Shown here: one piece after another, positions 7,360-15,524 of the stretch
How the letters are laid out: each line of letters starts with the position of its first letter
Position numbering within the stretch: the first letter of the stretch is position 1
Source of the DNA: a virus
Reading direction: 5' to 3' (one strand)
Virus record (IMG/VR): IMGVR_UViG_3300049460_000193
Coordinates: 1-22,084 of that record
DNA: 22,084 bases
The notes under the pieces: generated by a model
Told to the model about the DNA's origin: nothing
The model's database searches: none
What the model saw: the letters and a program-made list of their open reading frames with translations, nothing else
Made by a program: the position numbers and the translations under genes

Positions 7360-7617
7360 ATGGAGCTTTCATCCATGACCGTGAGCGTACTGCTGATGCT
7401 GACCGAACTGGTCCTGACCGGTGTCGCGGGCTTTCAGGTGTACCTCTTCAAACAGATCAGCGCGGCCCGCCGTGAACACCTCGAGTTTCGCATCGAGGTC
7501 GCTGAGCGATACGTCCGGGCCGAGCACATCGATAAGGCCATGGAAAAGCTGGAAGACCGGCTGGAACAGCGGCTGCAGCACCTTTTTAACCAACCACCAC
7601 AACGGAAAAGATCATGA
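7360..7617 (+). CDS. Small membrane protein with C-terminal coiled coil (lysis cassette)
   Basis: An 85-residue protein with one transmembrane segment (about residues 8-30) followed by a highly charged helix. The helix reads EFRIEVAERYVRAEHIDKAMEKLEDRLEQRL and has coiled-coil periodicity. Similar short proteins sit just before the tail chaperone in many P2/HP1-like prophages. The topology fits either an inner-membrane spanin or a small holin-like accessory protein; no family function is known to me. ATG 7360 follows the DUF1353 stop by one base, and ATG 7375 (MTVSVLL) is a possible alternative. ATGA overlap couples it to the chaperone. Confidence 0.7.
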   Translation: MELSSMTVSVLLMLTELVLTGVAGFQVYLFKQISAARREHLEFRIEVAERYVRAEHIDKAMEKLEDRLEQRLQHLFNQPPQRKRS

Positions 7618-7901
7618 GCGAAACACGCGATATCACCCTGGAAGTCGGCGACAAAGAATTCACTTTCACCCTGACGCCCCAGGACGTGACCAAGTACTTC
7701 AACAGCCTGACCCAGAACAACAAGGTGGCCCCCGCCAACAACCTGCTGGTCAACACCGTCAAGCAGGAAGAGCGCGCCACGCTGAAGACGCTGCTGGGCA
7801 ACCCGGTGATGGTGATGCAACTCGCCGGTGCGCTGGTTGAGGAGTACGGCCCGGACGTTGAAGTCATCGTAAAAAAGCCCTCGAGCACGCTGAGCGCCTG
7901 A
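7614..7901 (+). CDS. Tail assembly chaperone, short (zero-frame) product
   Basis: A 95-residue protein resembling the putative phage tail assembly chaperone family seen before tape measure genes. It starts MSETRDITLEVGDKEFTFTLTPQDVTKYFNSL and has a helical second half. Such chaperones coat the tape measure protein before tail tube polymerisation. The zero frame ends at TGA 7899-7901, a few codons after the slippery site at 7871. It is equivalent in place to P2 gpE and lambda gpG. A GGAAAAG Shine-Dalgarno lies upstream of the ATG, which overlaps the preceding stop. Confidence 0.85.
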   Translation: MSETRDITLEVGDKEFTFTLTPQDVTKYFNSLTQNNKVAPANNLLVNTVKQEERATLKTLLGNPVMVMQLAGALVEEYGPDVEVIVKKPSSTLSA

Positions 7902-8065
7902 AAGAGGACGGGCTAGGCCAATTGTTGGCCCTGTCCGGTCGCTGGTTTCCTGGTGAGGCGCCCACACCCGAGGTGATGGGCACCGCCAAGTGGCTGGAGG
8001 ACGAATATTGGCACCGCATGGGGATCGCCGTTGCCAACGGCATCGCCCAGGCACTGAACGGATAA
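7614..8065 (+). CDS. Tail assembly chaperone, -1 frameshift product (E+E'-like)
   Basis: If ribosomes slip back one base at A AAA AAG (7871-7877), translation continues from GCC at 7877 in the -1 frame to TAA at 8063-8065. This yields 150 residues: 88 from the zero frame and 62 new. The extension begins ALEHAERLKEDGLGQLLALSG and goes on with RWFPGE and AKWLEDEYWHRMG, ending ALNG. It has no start codon of its own near its beginning and fills the otherwise empty gap before the tape measure gene (8072). This is the G/GT arrangement of lambda and E/E' of P2; the slip itself is inferred from sequence. Confidence 0.8.
7871..7877 (+). promoter_or_regulatory. Programmed -1 ribosomal frameshift site
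   Basis: The heptamer A AAA AAG lies in the correct phase, since the zero frame reads GTA AAA AAG. It is the same heptamer as the efficient E. coli dnaX signal. Downstream, AGCCC (7876-7880) can pair with GGGCT (7910-7914), enclosing a small CGC-TGA-GCG hairpin (7888-7896); this could act as a stimulator. Confidence 0.78.
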
Positions 8066-8071
8066 ACACGC

Positions 8072-10057
8072 ATGGCTGACCGCGCCGCCCGCCTGGCCTT
8101 CATTTTGAGTCTGACTGACAAGGTCACCGCGCCCCTGGGCAAGGTGAAAATGGGTTTTTCCGACCTTGCCGAGAAGAGCGAAAAGAACATCAAGACGATG
8201 GGCATGGGGCTGGGCGGCATGATCGGCGCCGGTGCGGCCATCACCGAATCGTTGGCCCCGGCCTTGGAGATGAATCGCGCCCTGGGCGAGGTCCGATCGC
8301 TGGGGGTGGTTGAGGACGCGCTGAACGCGCTGAATCGAAAATCCCTGGAGTTCTCGGTGGCCTACGGCGAAAACGCCCGGGATTTTGTCGCGTCGGCGTA
8401 CAGCATCGAAGGCGCGATCAAGGGGCTCACCGGCGACCAGTTGGCCACATTCACCAACACCAGCAACCTGCTGGCCAAGGCGACCAAGGGCGACGCGGAA
8501 ACCATGGGCGCCTACGTGGGCACCATGTACAACCTGTTCAAGGGCCAGGCCGACGCCATGGGCAAAGCCGAGTGGGTGGAAAAACTCGGCGGCCAGACGG
8601 CGCTGGCGGTGAAGCTGTTCCGCACCGACGGCGCCCAACTCAAGGACGCGTTCAAGGAAGTTGGCTCCATCGCCACCACCTTTGGCGTTGACCTGGCCGA
8701 GCAGTTCGCGGTGATCGGCTCGCTCAGCAGCACCATGGAAGGCGGGGACGCCGGCGGGATCTATAAGGCGTTTTTCGAAAACATCGGCGCCGCCTCGGAA
8801 AAGCTGGGGATGAAGTTCACCGGTCAGAACGGCAAGTTGCTGCCGATGATGGACATCCTCAGCAAGCTCGAGGGCAAGTTCGGCGATCTGAACAGCGCTG
8901 ACGCCGGCGCCAAGCTGATCGACGCCTTTGGCGGTGAAGGCGCCCGTGTCATCACCGCGCTGACCAAGGACACCGACCGCCTGCGCAATGGCATGGATCA
9001 ACTGGGCAAGGTTCGCGGCCTGGAGAACGCCGAGAACATGGCCAAGGCCATGGTGGACCCGTGGCAGCAGTTCGCTGCCGCTGTCGAAGCCTTGCGCGTG
9101 GTATTTGGCCAGGTGCTGATCCCGATCCTGACACCACTGATGAACAAGCTGGTGGCAATCGGCGCCACGCTGACCCGCTGGACGAACTTGTTCCCGAACA
9201 TCGCCCGCGTGATCGGCATCGTGACGTTGACCGTCTTCGGGATCATCTTCGCGATGTCCGCGCTGACCATGGTGATCGGCATCAGCCGCATGACCTGGCT
9301 CGGGCTGGTGACGGTCTGGAAAGTGGTGCAGCTGCTGAACCTGCGCACCATCGCCGGCTTTGTGCTGCAGAAGCTGGCCATCCTGGCTTACCTGTCCATC
9401 TTGACGCTGTTCGGTGCGGCCATGCTGGTCGTGCGCGGCGTCATGTTGGCCTGGCAGGCGGCTATCTGGCTGGTCAACGTGGCCCTGACCGCCAACCCGA
9501 TCGGGGTCATCGTGATGGGCATCGCCGCACTGGTCGCCATCGTCGCGGTCGCCGTCTACTACTGGGACGAATGGACGGCGGCCCTGATGAACAGCGAGGC
9601 GTTCAAGTGGGTCAGCGGGCAATTCAAGGTGCTGTCCGACTGGTTCAACTCCATGGGCGGCTGGTCGAGCATGGCCAAGGGCGCCTGGGACAGCATCGTC
9701 AGCGTCTTCTACAAGGCCATCAATGGCCTGATCGAGATGCTCAACAGCATCCCCGGCGTGAACATCGAAGCGCGGTTTGGCGGCATGCCGGAAGTACCTG
9801 GTGCTGACGTGGCCATTAATGCGGCGGACACCGCGAGCTCCGCGCAAAAAGCCCAGCAGACCATCAACTCGGCGATTCCGAGCCTGTCCCCATCGCGTGC
9901 CTCGGCCGTGCCCCCAGGTGGCTTGCTGAGCAGCATTCAGAACAACACCAACAGCCAGAGCAAGGGCACCCACGTGGAGAACCTGACCATTCAGAACAAC
10001 AAGCCAATGACCCCGCTGGAGATGGAAAACATGATGAGCATGGCGGTCGGCGGATGA
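8072..10057 (+). CDS. Phage tail tape measure protein
   Basis: A 661-residue tape measure protein of the TP901 type, setting tail length and later helping DNA cross the inner membrane. The N-terminal part (LSLTDKVTAPLGKVKMGFSDLA, then the conserved region around residues 70-320 with FVASAYSIEGAIKGL and FGVDLAEQFAVIGSLS) is typical. Long hydrophobic helices occupy roughly residues 345-500. The C-terminus is Ser/Gln/Asn-rich. At 661 residues the tail should be fairly short. The gene follows the chaperone frames by six bases, and its ATGA overlaps the next gene. A 686-codon open frame on the opposite strand is a codon-bias shadow. Confidence 0.92.
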   Translation: MADRAARLAFILSLTDKVTAPLGKVKMGFSDLAEKSEKNIKTMGMGLGGMIGAGAAITESLAPALEMNRALGEVRSLGVVEDALNALNRKSLEFSVAYGENARDFVASAYSIEGAIKGLTGDQLATFTNTSNLLAKATKGDAETMGAYVGTMYNLFKGQADAMGKAEWVEKLGGQTALAVKLFRTDGAQLKDAFKEVGSIATTFGVDLAEQFAVIGSLSSTMEGGDAGGIYKAFFENIGAASEKLGMKFTGQNGKLLPMMDILSKLEGKFGDLNSADAGAKLIDAFGGEGARVITALTKDTDRLRNGMDQLGKVRGLENAENMAKAMVDPWQQFAAAVEALRVVFGQVLIPILTPLMNKLVAIGATLTRWTNLFPNIARVIGIVTLTVFGIIFAMSALTMVIGISRMTWLGLVTVWKVVQLLNLRTIAGFVLQKLAILAYLSILTLFGAAMLVVRGVMLAWQAAIWLVNVALTANPIGVIVMGIAALVAIVAVAVYYWDEWTAALMNSEAFKWVSGQFKVLSDWFNSMGGWSSMAKGAWDSIVSVFYKAINGLIEMLNSIPGVNIEARFGGMPEVPGADVAINAADTASSAQKAQQTINSAIPSLSPSRASAVPPGGLLSSIQNNTNSQSKGTHVENLTIQNNKPMTPLEMENMMSMAVGG

Positions 10058-10371
10058 GCGAATACATCGATTTGCTGATTGTTGACAACGACCTGGTGCT
10101 CGATCCGTCGCGGCAACCGGTGCTCATTGATGACCGGGCCAGCATCGCCCAGGACATCGCGCACATGATCCGCGACAGCGGCCTGCTGGTGACCCTGGTC
10201 GCCGAGCGCAACAGCCTGAAACAGCGTGACTGCATTCAGCAGCTGGAGCTGTTGGTGGAGGCGGACGAACGTCTGGTACCGGGAACAGCACTGATCGCTC
10301 AGATCGAGCCCGGGCAGTACCTGGTGACGGCCACAACTATGAAATTCGGCGCGATCGAGGTGACGGTGTGA
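10054..10371 (+). CDS. Baseplate wedge protein, gpW/gp25-like position (DUF2590-like)
   Basis: A 105-residue protein that I recognise as the DUF2590 type. It lies between tape measure and J, where P2-like and Mu-like phages carry gpW/gp25-like wedge proteins. The pattern DLLIVDNDLVLD, SIAQDIAHMIRDSGLL and a final strand FGAIEVTV is compatible with a small gp25-like fold. Its stop is embedded in the GTGA start of J, as expected for stoichiometric baseplate parts. The specific wedge role is inferred from position. Confidence 0.75.
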   Translation: MSEYIDLLIVDNDLVLDPSRQPVLIDDRASIAQDIAHMIRDSGLLVTLVAERNSLKQRDCIQQLELLVEADERLVPGTALIAQIEPGQYLVTATTMKFGAIEVTV

Positions 10372-11543
10372 GCGACGTAGATTTCAAACAGGCCCTGACG
10401 GACGCCGGCATTCCGACCACCGAAGAAGGTCTGCGCCAGGCGTGGGAAGCCGAGGTGGTCGCCCAGGGCAGCAAGCTGAGCAACACCAGCACCTGGTCAC
10501 CGTTCTGGCGTGTGGTCACCGCGTTGGTGACCAAGCCGGTGATGTGGATTCTGGACTTCTTCATCGCCACGGTGCTGCCGAACTTCTTCGTCAAAACCGC
10601 CGAGGATGCCTGGCTGGATATGCTGGCGTGGGGCGTGAACGTTGAGCGCAAGGGGGCGACCAAGGCCAAGGGGTTCTTGCTGTTCACCCGTGTCGCCGCC
10701 GGCGGCGCCCTCGAGGTCGCGGCGGGCACGGTGGTGCAGTCGGCCGCGATCAATGGCCATGTTTACCAGATGGTGACGACGGCAGTCGGAACGTTCACCG
10801 ATGGAGTGATGCAGCTGCTGGTCCCGGTCGAAGCGGTGGACGTGGGCAGCGGCTTCAATCTGGCGCCGGGTTACTACGCCGTACTGCCGGTGCCGATTCC
10901 AGGCATTGCCCAGGTGGCCAACGCTGATGGCTGGTTGACCACGCCCGGGGCGGATAAGGAACCCAACGACGAGCTGCGTCTGCGCGTGCGCAATCAGTTC
11001 TCGGCGGTCAACCAATGGCACACCGACGCGGTGTATCGGGCGATGATTTCCGCCTTCCCAGGTGTGCGTCCGGACGGCGTGTATTTCGAACACGGCGCCC
11101 CACGCGGGCCAGGCAGTGCCAACGCCTTTGTGCTGTTCGATGCGGACGTGCCGGCGGCGACTTACCTGGAGCAGATCAACGCTCACATTCGCGATCTGGG
11201 CAACCATGGTCACGGCGACGACCTGCTGGTGATGGTGATGCCCGAAACCCTGCACGCACTGAGCGTGACGCTCTGGCCGCGCTCAACCTTGACCGCTGCT
11301 CAGCGCCAAACCTTGCTGGACGAAACCACGCTGTTCATCCGAGCGGCCTTTCGCGAGAGCACGACCAGCGACTACCAGCCGACGCTGACTTTCCCGCAGT
11401 CGCGGTTTTCATTCAGCCGCCTGGGCGAAGAACTCCACCAGCAGTTCCCGGGCATCGAGTCGCTGCACTTTGAGAATGACGACATCCTTTCGGAACTCAA
11501 CATCCCCCGGATTCAGAGTCTGCAGGTGCTGCCCCATGATTAA
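10368..11543 (+). CDS. J: Baseplate J-like (gp47-like) wedge protein
   Basis: A 391-residue baseplate J family protein that forms the wedge arms linking tube end, sheath and fibres. Family features are the N-terminal region with FIATVLPNFFVKTAEDAWLDMLAWGVNVERK, AAGGALEVAAGTVV with its Gly/Ala strands, PGADKEPNDELRLRVRNQF, and VYFEHGAPRGPGSANAFVLFD. The start is a GTG overlapping the preceding stop. Its own TAA overlaps the ATG of gene I (ATGATTAA). Confidence 0.9.
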   Translation: MSDVDFKQALTDAGIPTTEEGLRQAWEAEVVAQGSKLSNTSTWSPFWRVVTALVTKPVMWILDFFIATVLPNFFVKTAEDAWLDMLAWGVNVERKGATKAKGFLLFTRVAAGGALEVAAGTVVQSAAINGHVYQMVTTAVGTFTDGVMQLLVPVEAVDVGSGFNLAPGYYAVLPVPIPGIAQVANADGWLTTPGADKEPNDELRLRVRNQFSAVNQWHTDAVYRAMISAFPGVRPDGVYFEHGAPRGPGSANAFVLFDADVPAATYLEQINAHIRDLGNHGHGDDLLVMVMPETLHALSVTLWPRSTLTAAQRQTLLDETTLFIRAAFRESTTSDYQPTLTFPQSRFSFSRLGEELHQQFPGIESLHFENDDILSELNIPRIQSLQVLPHD

Positions 11544-12060
11544 GCTCAGCCTGCGTTTCTGGCTCGGCGGTACCGAGCTGGAAAAACTCACCGCTGCCGC
11601 CCAGTCCTGGTGGGAAAAAGTCGAGGGTTGGTTGCGCTGGCCACTGCTGCAGCTCGACGCCGATACCTGCCACCTGACCGTGCTTGATCTGCTGGCCTGG
11701 CAGCGCGACATCACCCGCTTTAAGGGTGAGCCGGAGGCGCTTTATCGACTTCGTGTGAAGTTCGCCTTTATCAACGCGGTGGACGCCGGCAGCACCGCCG
11801 GCATGAAACGCATCCTGCAGCGACTTGGGGTCGGTTACGTCGAGATCGAGGAGCGCATGCCCGATCGGGATTGGGACGTGGTGCTGCTGCGATTCTCCGA
11901 CACCCAACTGTCGCAAAACCCGGAGCTGTTGCGGGTGCTGATTCAGCAATACGGCCGCACTTGCCGCCGCTATGACTTCGTGACCATCACACCGGTGCCG
12001 TTTCGCATCGCCGTGGTCGACTTCAACGACGACCAGCAAACGCTGGTTGCCAGCCTTTAG
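11536..12060 (+). CDS. I: Phage tail protein I-like (baseplate)
   Basis: A 174-residue protein of the P2 gpI type, which forms the outer baseplate wedge with J and anchors the fibre. Diagnostic stretches are CHLTVLDLLAWQRDITRFKGEPEALYRLRVKFAF and AGSTAGMKRILQRLGV, which correspond to the conserved tail I core. ATG 11536 (MIKLSLRFWLGG) lies in the last codons of J. The frame is open further upstream in J but that part is a shadow. The stop overlaps the AGGAG Shine-Dalgarno of the tail fibre gene. Confidence 0.85.
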   Translation: MIKLSLRFWLGGTELEKLTAAAQSWWEKVEGWLRWPLLQLDADTCHLTVLDLLAWQRDITRFKGEPEALYRLRVKFAFINAVDAGSTAGMKRILQRLGVGYVEIEERMPDRDWDVVLLRFSDTQLSQNPELLRVLIQQYGRTCRRYDFVTITPVPFRIAVVDFNDDQQTLVASL

Positions 12061-12068
12061 GAGCCCCC

Positions 12069-13907
12069 ATGGGAGCCAGTATTACCCTTGCGGGTGAAAG
12101 CCTGATCGCGCAAAAGCACGTCGCCCAACAGGGCCTTGATGTGGTGCGTTTTATCTTTGCCAATGTCCCTGGGCTTGATCCCAATGGCCCGGTCGATCGT
12201 GCCGCGCCGAAGCCTGCTGCAGGGCAGATCGTTTACGTGTACGAGATCCCCGACGACAACGCCGGCTACGTGAACCCCAACCAGGTGGTGTACAGCTCGC
12301 AGATCGGGTCCGACGTCGGCGATTGGGATTTCAACTGGATCGGCCTGGAAACGGCTGAGGGTGTGTTGTTTGCCGTGGCCTACGTGCCGCTGCAGATCAA
12401 GCGCCGCAACATTCCGCCGCTACAGATCGGTAACAACCTGACGCGCAACTTCCTAGTGGCCTTCGACGGCGCCCAGGCGCTGACAGGCATCACCATTGAT
12501 GCCAGCACCTGGCAGCATGACTTCACCGTGCGCCTGGCCGGCATCGATGAGCGTGAACGTCTGAGCAACCGCGACATCTACGGCCGAGCGTGCTTTCTCG
12601 ACAGTTCGCTGCAGCTGGAAAAAGTGGGCAGTGCCTACCAGCTCAAGCCCGGGGTGGCTTACGTCGAAGGCGTTCGCGTAGTTCGCAGTGCCGCGTTGCC
12701 GGTCGTGCCAGCGGCGTTTCCGTGCACCGCCTGGATCGATGTCGCCCTGCAGCGCGAGCTGAGCGATGTGGTCGCCAGCTGGCAAGTGGTGTTTGCCGCC
12801 GTTCGTCCTGACTACACCGACAGCGCCGGCGCACGGCACTACTGCGTGGCGATCGCCGACTTGACCAATGCCAACACCATCACCGACCGGCGCCAGGTCG
12901 AGCCCATCGATGGGCCGCTGGTGAGCTACTTCGCCGCCCGAGTCGGTGACTATCCAAACCTGCGCGCACGGGCGACTACCAAGGACGACGTGGACCTGGG
13001 CAACTTGCCCAACGCCAAGAGCGACAGCTTCACCCTTGATGACAGCGAATCCTTGGCCACGTCCAAAGCTGTGGCCAGCCTGTGGGATTCCATTCGCATA
13101 CATGTTTCCAGTTTTGCCGAAGACAAGGTGCTCACGGCAGCGGAGCGTGGCTTGGTTGTGGTCGACGCCAACCTGGCGAACCACACGGTTACGTTGCCTA
13201 AATCGGATGCCGCGCTGGGCGTGCTCGATTTCATCATTCGACGGGCTGACAACACCACCAACCGCTTGGTCGTGCAGGCCAGCGGTAGCGACAAAATCAA
13301 GTTTCATACGCACCTTAAGGCTGCCGGTTATGGCTTCCTGGTACTGATGGGAGCGGGTGATTGGTGGCATTTGCGCAGCGACGGCGCGGGCAACTGGTGG
13401 CCGATCGGCCGGCTCGATGCGACCCCCCTGGGGCGCCCGGTGTTCGAGACCACCACATTGTTCAACCCGGGAGGCTACGGGGCGTTAGACGGCCCGTTAA
13501 TCCTTCGTGCGGAATGGCCATGGTTGTGGGATCACGCCCAGCAATCGGGAATGGTCGCGACCGAAGCGACACGCGCGGGTAAGGAAGGTTGTTGGACTGC
13601 GGGCGATGGCGTGCAGACGTTTCGAGGCCCAGAAGGGCGCGGTGAGTTCCTGCGGATTCTGGATGAAAGCCGAGGCATCGACATCGGTCGAACCGCAGGT
13701 AGTTCAAAACTGAGCCAGAACAAGGAACACCAACACGCTGCACGACAGGGGCTGGGTTTGAATCTAAGCACTGGGTCCAATGGCCTGGTCGCTTTCGGAA
13801 ACGTGGTCGTTGGCACCCCCTTAGTCAACGGCGCTGTCAGCTTTGAAGGCGGCAGTGAAGCGTACCCACGCAACTTGGCCTACCCGGGCCGAATCAAACT
13901 GATCTGA
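12069..13907 (+). CDS. Tail fibre protein (gpH-like)
   Basis: A 612-residue tail fibre. The N-terminal part (about residues 1-160: VRFIFANVPGLDPNGPVDR, QIVYVYEIPDD, WDFNWIGLETAEGVLFAVAYVP, IPPLQIGNNLTRNFLVAF) is the conserved baseplate-binding fibre domain of P2/Mu-like phages. The middle forms the shaft, with ATTKDDVDLGNLPNAKSD, a common fibre repeat. The C-terminal 150 residues (GALDGPLILRAEWPWLWDHAQQSGM, then GRGEFLRILDESRGIDIGR) resemble collar-type receptor-binding tips. The usual PDLRGEF is replaced by GPEGRGEF. A good AGGAG Shine-Dalgarno precedes the ATG. The tip should decide host range. Confidence 0.9.
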   Translation: MGASITLAGESLIAQKHVAQQGLDVVRFIFANVPGLDPNGPVDRAAPKPAAGQIVYVYEIPDDNAGYVNPNQVVYSSQIGSDVGDWDFNWIGLETAEGVLFAVAYVPLQIKRRNIPPLQIGNNLTRNFLVAFDGAQALTGITIDASTWQHDFTVRLAGIDERERLSNRDIYGRACFLDSSLQLEKVGSAYQLKPGVAYVEGVRVVRSAALPVVPAAFPCTAWIDVALQRELSDVVASWQVVFAAVRPDYTDSAGARHYCVAIADLTNANTITDRRQVEPIDGPLVSYFAARVGDYPNLRARATTKDDVDLGNLPNAKSDSFTLDDSESLATSKAVASLWDSIRIHVSSFAEDKVLTAAERGLVVVDANLANHTVTLPKSDAALGVLDFIIRRADNTTNRLVVQASGSDKIKFHTHLKAAGYGFLVLMGAGDWWHLRSDGAGNWWPIGRLDATPLGRPVFETTTLFNPGGYGALDGPLILRAEWPWLWDHAQQSGMVATEATRAGKEGCWTAGDGVQTFRGPEGRGEFLRILDESRGIDIGRTAGSSKLSQNKEHQHAARQGLGLNLSTGSNGLVAFGNVVVGTPLVNGAVSFEGGSEAYPRNLAYPGRIKLI

Positions 13908-13914
13908 GGCAGCT

Positions 13915-14604
13915 ATGACTATCTATCAATTCGACGACGTCGGCGTCCTCGCTGGGCCTGTGGTGCTGCGTGGTGTCCCAGGTATGGGGTCGTATTTGCC
14001 CAGCAACACGGTTCAGTTTGAAAAGGCGCTGCCCGTTCCAGCGACCGGCTGTGTATGGGCACTGGTCAACGGTGAGGCGCACCAGGTGGAGGATCATCGC
14101 GGGTCGGTGTATCGCACCGACACCGGCGAAGCTGAGCATTATTCCGACCTCGGGCCGCTGCCTGACGGGTATACCGCAATCCCGAAACCCTCGCCGACTC
14201 ATCACTGGCAAGACGGCGTCTGGATGAAAGATCAGGCTTCCGTGCATGCGACAAAGGTGATCGAGGTCAACAACGCCTGCGTGGTCGCGATTACTGGCGG
14301 CTTCTGGTCCTCGTCCCTTGGCACGCCGCACCAGTACAGCAGCGAGCTGGACGATCAACTGAACCTCACTGGTGTCATTTTGGCGGGGCTGGACAGTCCG
14401 TATGCCTGCCGTGATGAACAAGGGAAAAAGGATTTCCGGTTTCATACCTTTGCCCAGTTGCGCCGGGTCGGTGACGACTTCACGCTCTTCAAGTTGCAGC
14501 TGCTGCAGAAGGCCAACCAACTCAAGCAGCAACTGGATCAGGCCTTGACCGGCAACGACCTGGCCGCGCTTGAGACAGTGACCTGGGAGGATCAGCCATC
14601 GTGA
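13915..14604 (+). CDS. Tail fibre assembly chaperone-like protein
   Basis: A 229-residue protein directly after the fibre, most likely its assembly chaperone. The N-terminal two thirds have the loose Tfa layout (YQFDDVGVLAGPVVL, PDGYTAIPKPSPTHHWQDGVWM). The C-terminal region, FWSSSLGTPHQYSSELDDQLNLTGVILAG followed by FRFHTFAQLRRVGDDFTLFKLQLLQKANQL, matches a module often fused to fibre assembly proteins (DUF4376-like). A GAGG Shine-Dalgarno precedes the ATG. The stop overlaps the GTG of the next gene. Confidence 0.82.
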   Translation: MTIYQFDDVGVLAGPVVLRGVPGMGSYLPSNTVQFEKALPVPATGCVWALVNGEAHQVEDHRGSVYRTDTGEAEHYSDLGPLPDGYTAIPKPSPTHHWQDGVWMKDQASVHATKVIEVNNACVVAITGGFWSSSLGTPHQYSSELDDQLNLTGVILAGLDSPYACRDEQGKKDFRFHTFAQLRRVGDDFTLFKLQLLQKANQLKQQLDQALTGNDLAALETVTWEDQPS

Positions 14605-15524
14605 ACTGGGCACCGGTGACCATGCGCTGGCCGGAGCAGGCCACGCAATGGATGGACGGACTGGGCGCGGCCAAGGATCTGGCCGGCGGCGAGCTGGCCA
14701 GCACCGCGTTGCGCCTGGCCAGTCTCGATGGGCTGGCCAGCACCAACCCGGGGCCGGTCGGAGACGCGGCAAAGGACGCGATCGCCGCCGGCCGTGCGGC
14801 GATGGCTGAACAAATGGGTGAGGCGCCGGCCTGCCTGGTGGTGACACCGTTTCAAAGTGGTGTTGGCCAGGGTCGTGGTAACCAGCGTTTTTTGTCTGCG
14901 CCGAATCTGCTGCAGCAGCTGGCGAGCAAACTGATCGACGGCACCGATACCGGACGCCCGACCGGGCCGCAGTACGCGCTGTCGCTGTTGTTCCTAGGCA
15001 CGAACTACGACCAACTGGCCGGCACCCTGACGCGCTTCAATGCGTTGCTGCCGATTCCTGACCTGGTGCGCACCGAACGCCGCGCCCAACACCTGTCGAC
15101 GCTGGAGACGGAAAAGTGGGAGATGCCCAGTTCTGGCCCATTGCCGCGCTGGCAATCGCTGCCGCTCGAGCGCTGCACGGTGGTCAAGGCTGCGAAGCAA
15201 TCCATGTCCAGCCAACTGGCGCTGCTGGAGAGCTACGCGGCGGACAGCTCGCCGATGGGGGATCTCGCCGCGTTGGCCACCCGCAAGGCGGCTCAGCAGC
15301 AAGGCCGGGATCAGCAGCTGGATGACCTGAAAGCTCTGCTGGCTGGGGGAAACCCTGATACCAATATGCGAGTCCGACTGATCGGCCCTGGTGATGTCAA
15401 CGAGTTGCGCCGGTCGCTGCTCGAGGGCGAAGCCCCGGGCCACGAATGGGTACTGTCCGCCGGCGTGCTGCTGGTGGGATCGCTGGAAGGGTTGAGTTTT
15501 GTGCGCGAGCTGGTGGGCCTATGA
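14601..15524 (+). CDS. Unrecognised baseplate-region phage protein
   Basis: A 307-residue protein whose function I do not recognise. It starts at a GTG overlapping the preceding stop and ends in ATGA overlap with the next gene, so it belongs to the tail operon. Its first 75 residues are Ala/Gly-rich and helical. A central stretch (ALSLLFLGTNYDQLAGTLTRFNALLPIPDL) is hydrophobic, and the C-terminal part (VLSAGVLLVGSLEGLSFVRELVGL) is predicted to be strand/helix-rich. There is no signal peptide and no enzyme motif. Position after fibre assembly and before hub and spike suggests a baseplate or tail-end component of HP1-like phages. Confidence 0.65.
   Translation: MNWAPVTMRWPEQATQWMDGLGAAKDLAGGELASTALRLASLDGLASTNPGPVGDAAKDAIAAGRAAMAEQMGEAPACLVVTPFQSGVGQGRGNQRFLSAPNLLQQLASKLIDGTDTGRPTGPQYALSLLFLGTNYDQLAGTLTRFNALLPIPDLVRTERRAQHLSTLETEKWEMPSSGPLPRWQSLPLERCTVVKAAKQSMSSQLALLESYAADSSPMGDLAALATRKAAQQQGRDQQLDDLKALLAGGNPDTNMRVRLIGPGDVNELRRSLLEGEAPGHEWVLSAGVLLVGSLEGLSFVRELVGL

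Noticed and set aside
7913-9973. 686-codon open frame on the minus strand opposite the tape measure gene
   Set aside because: Its His/Gly/Gln/Arg-rich composition is that of an antisense shadow in GC-rich sequence, and it overlaps three well-supported coupled genes.
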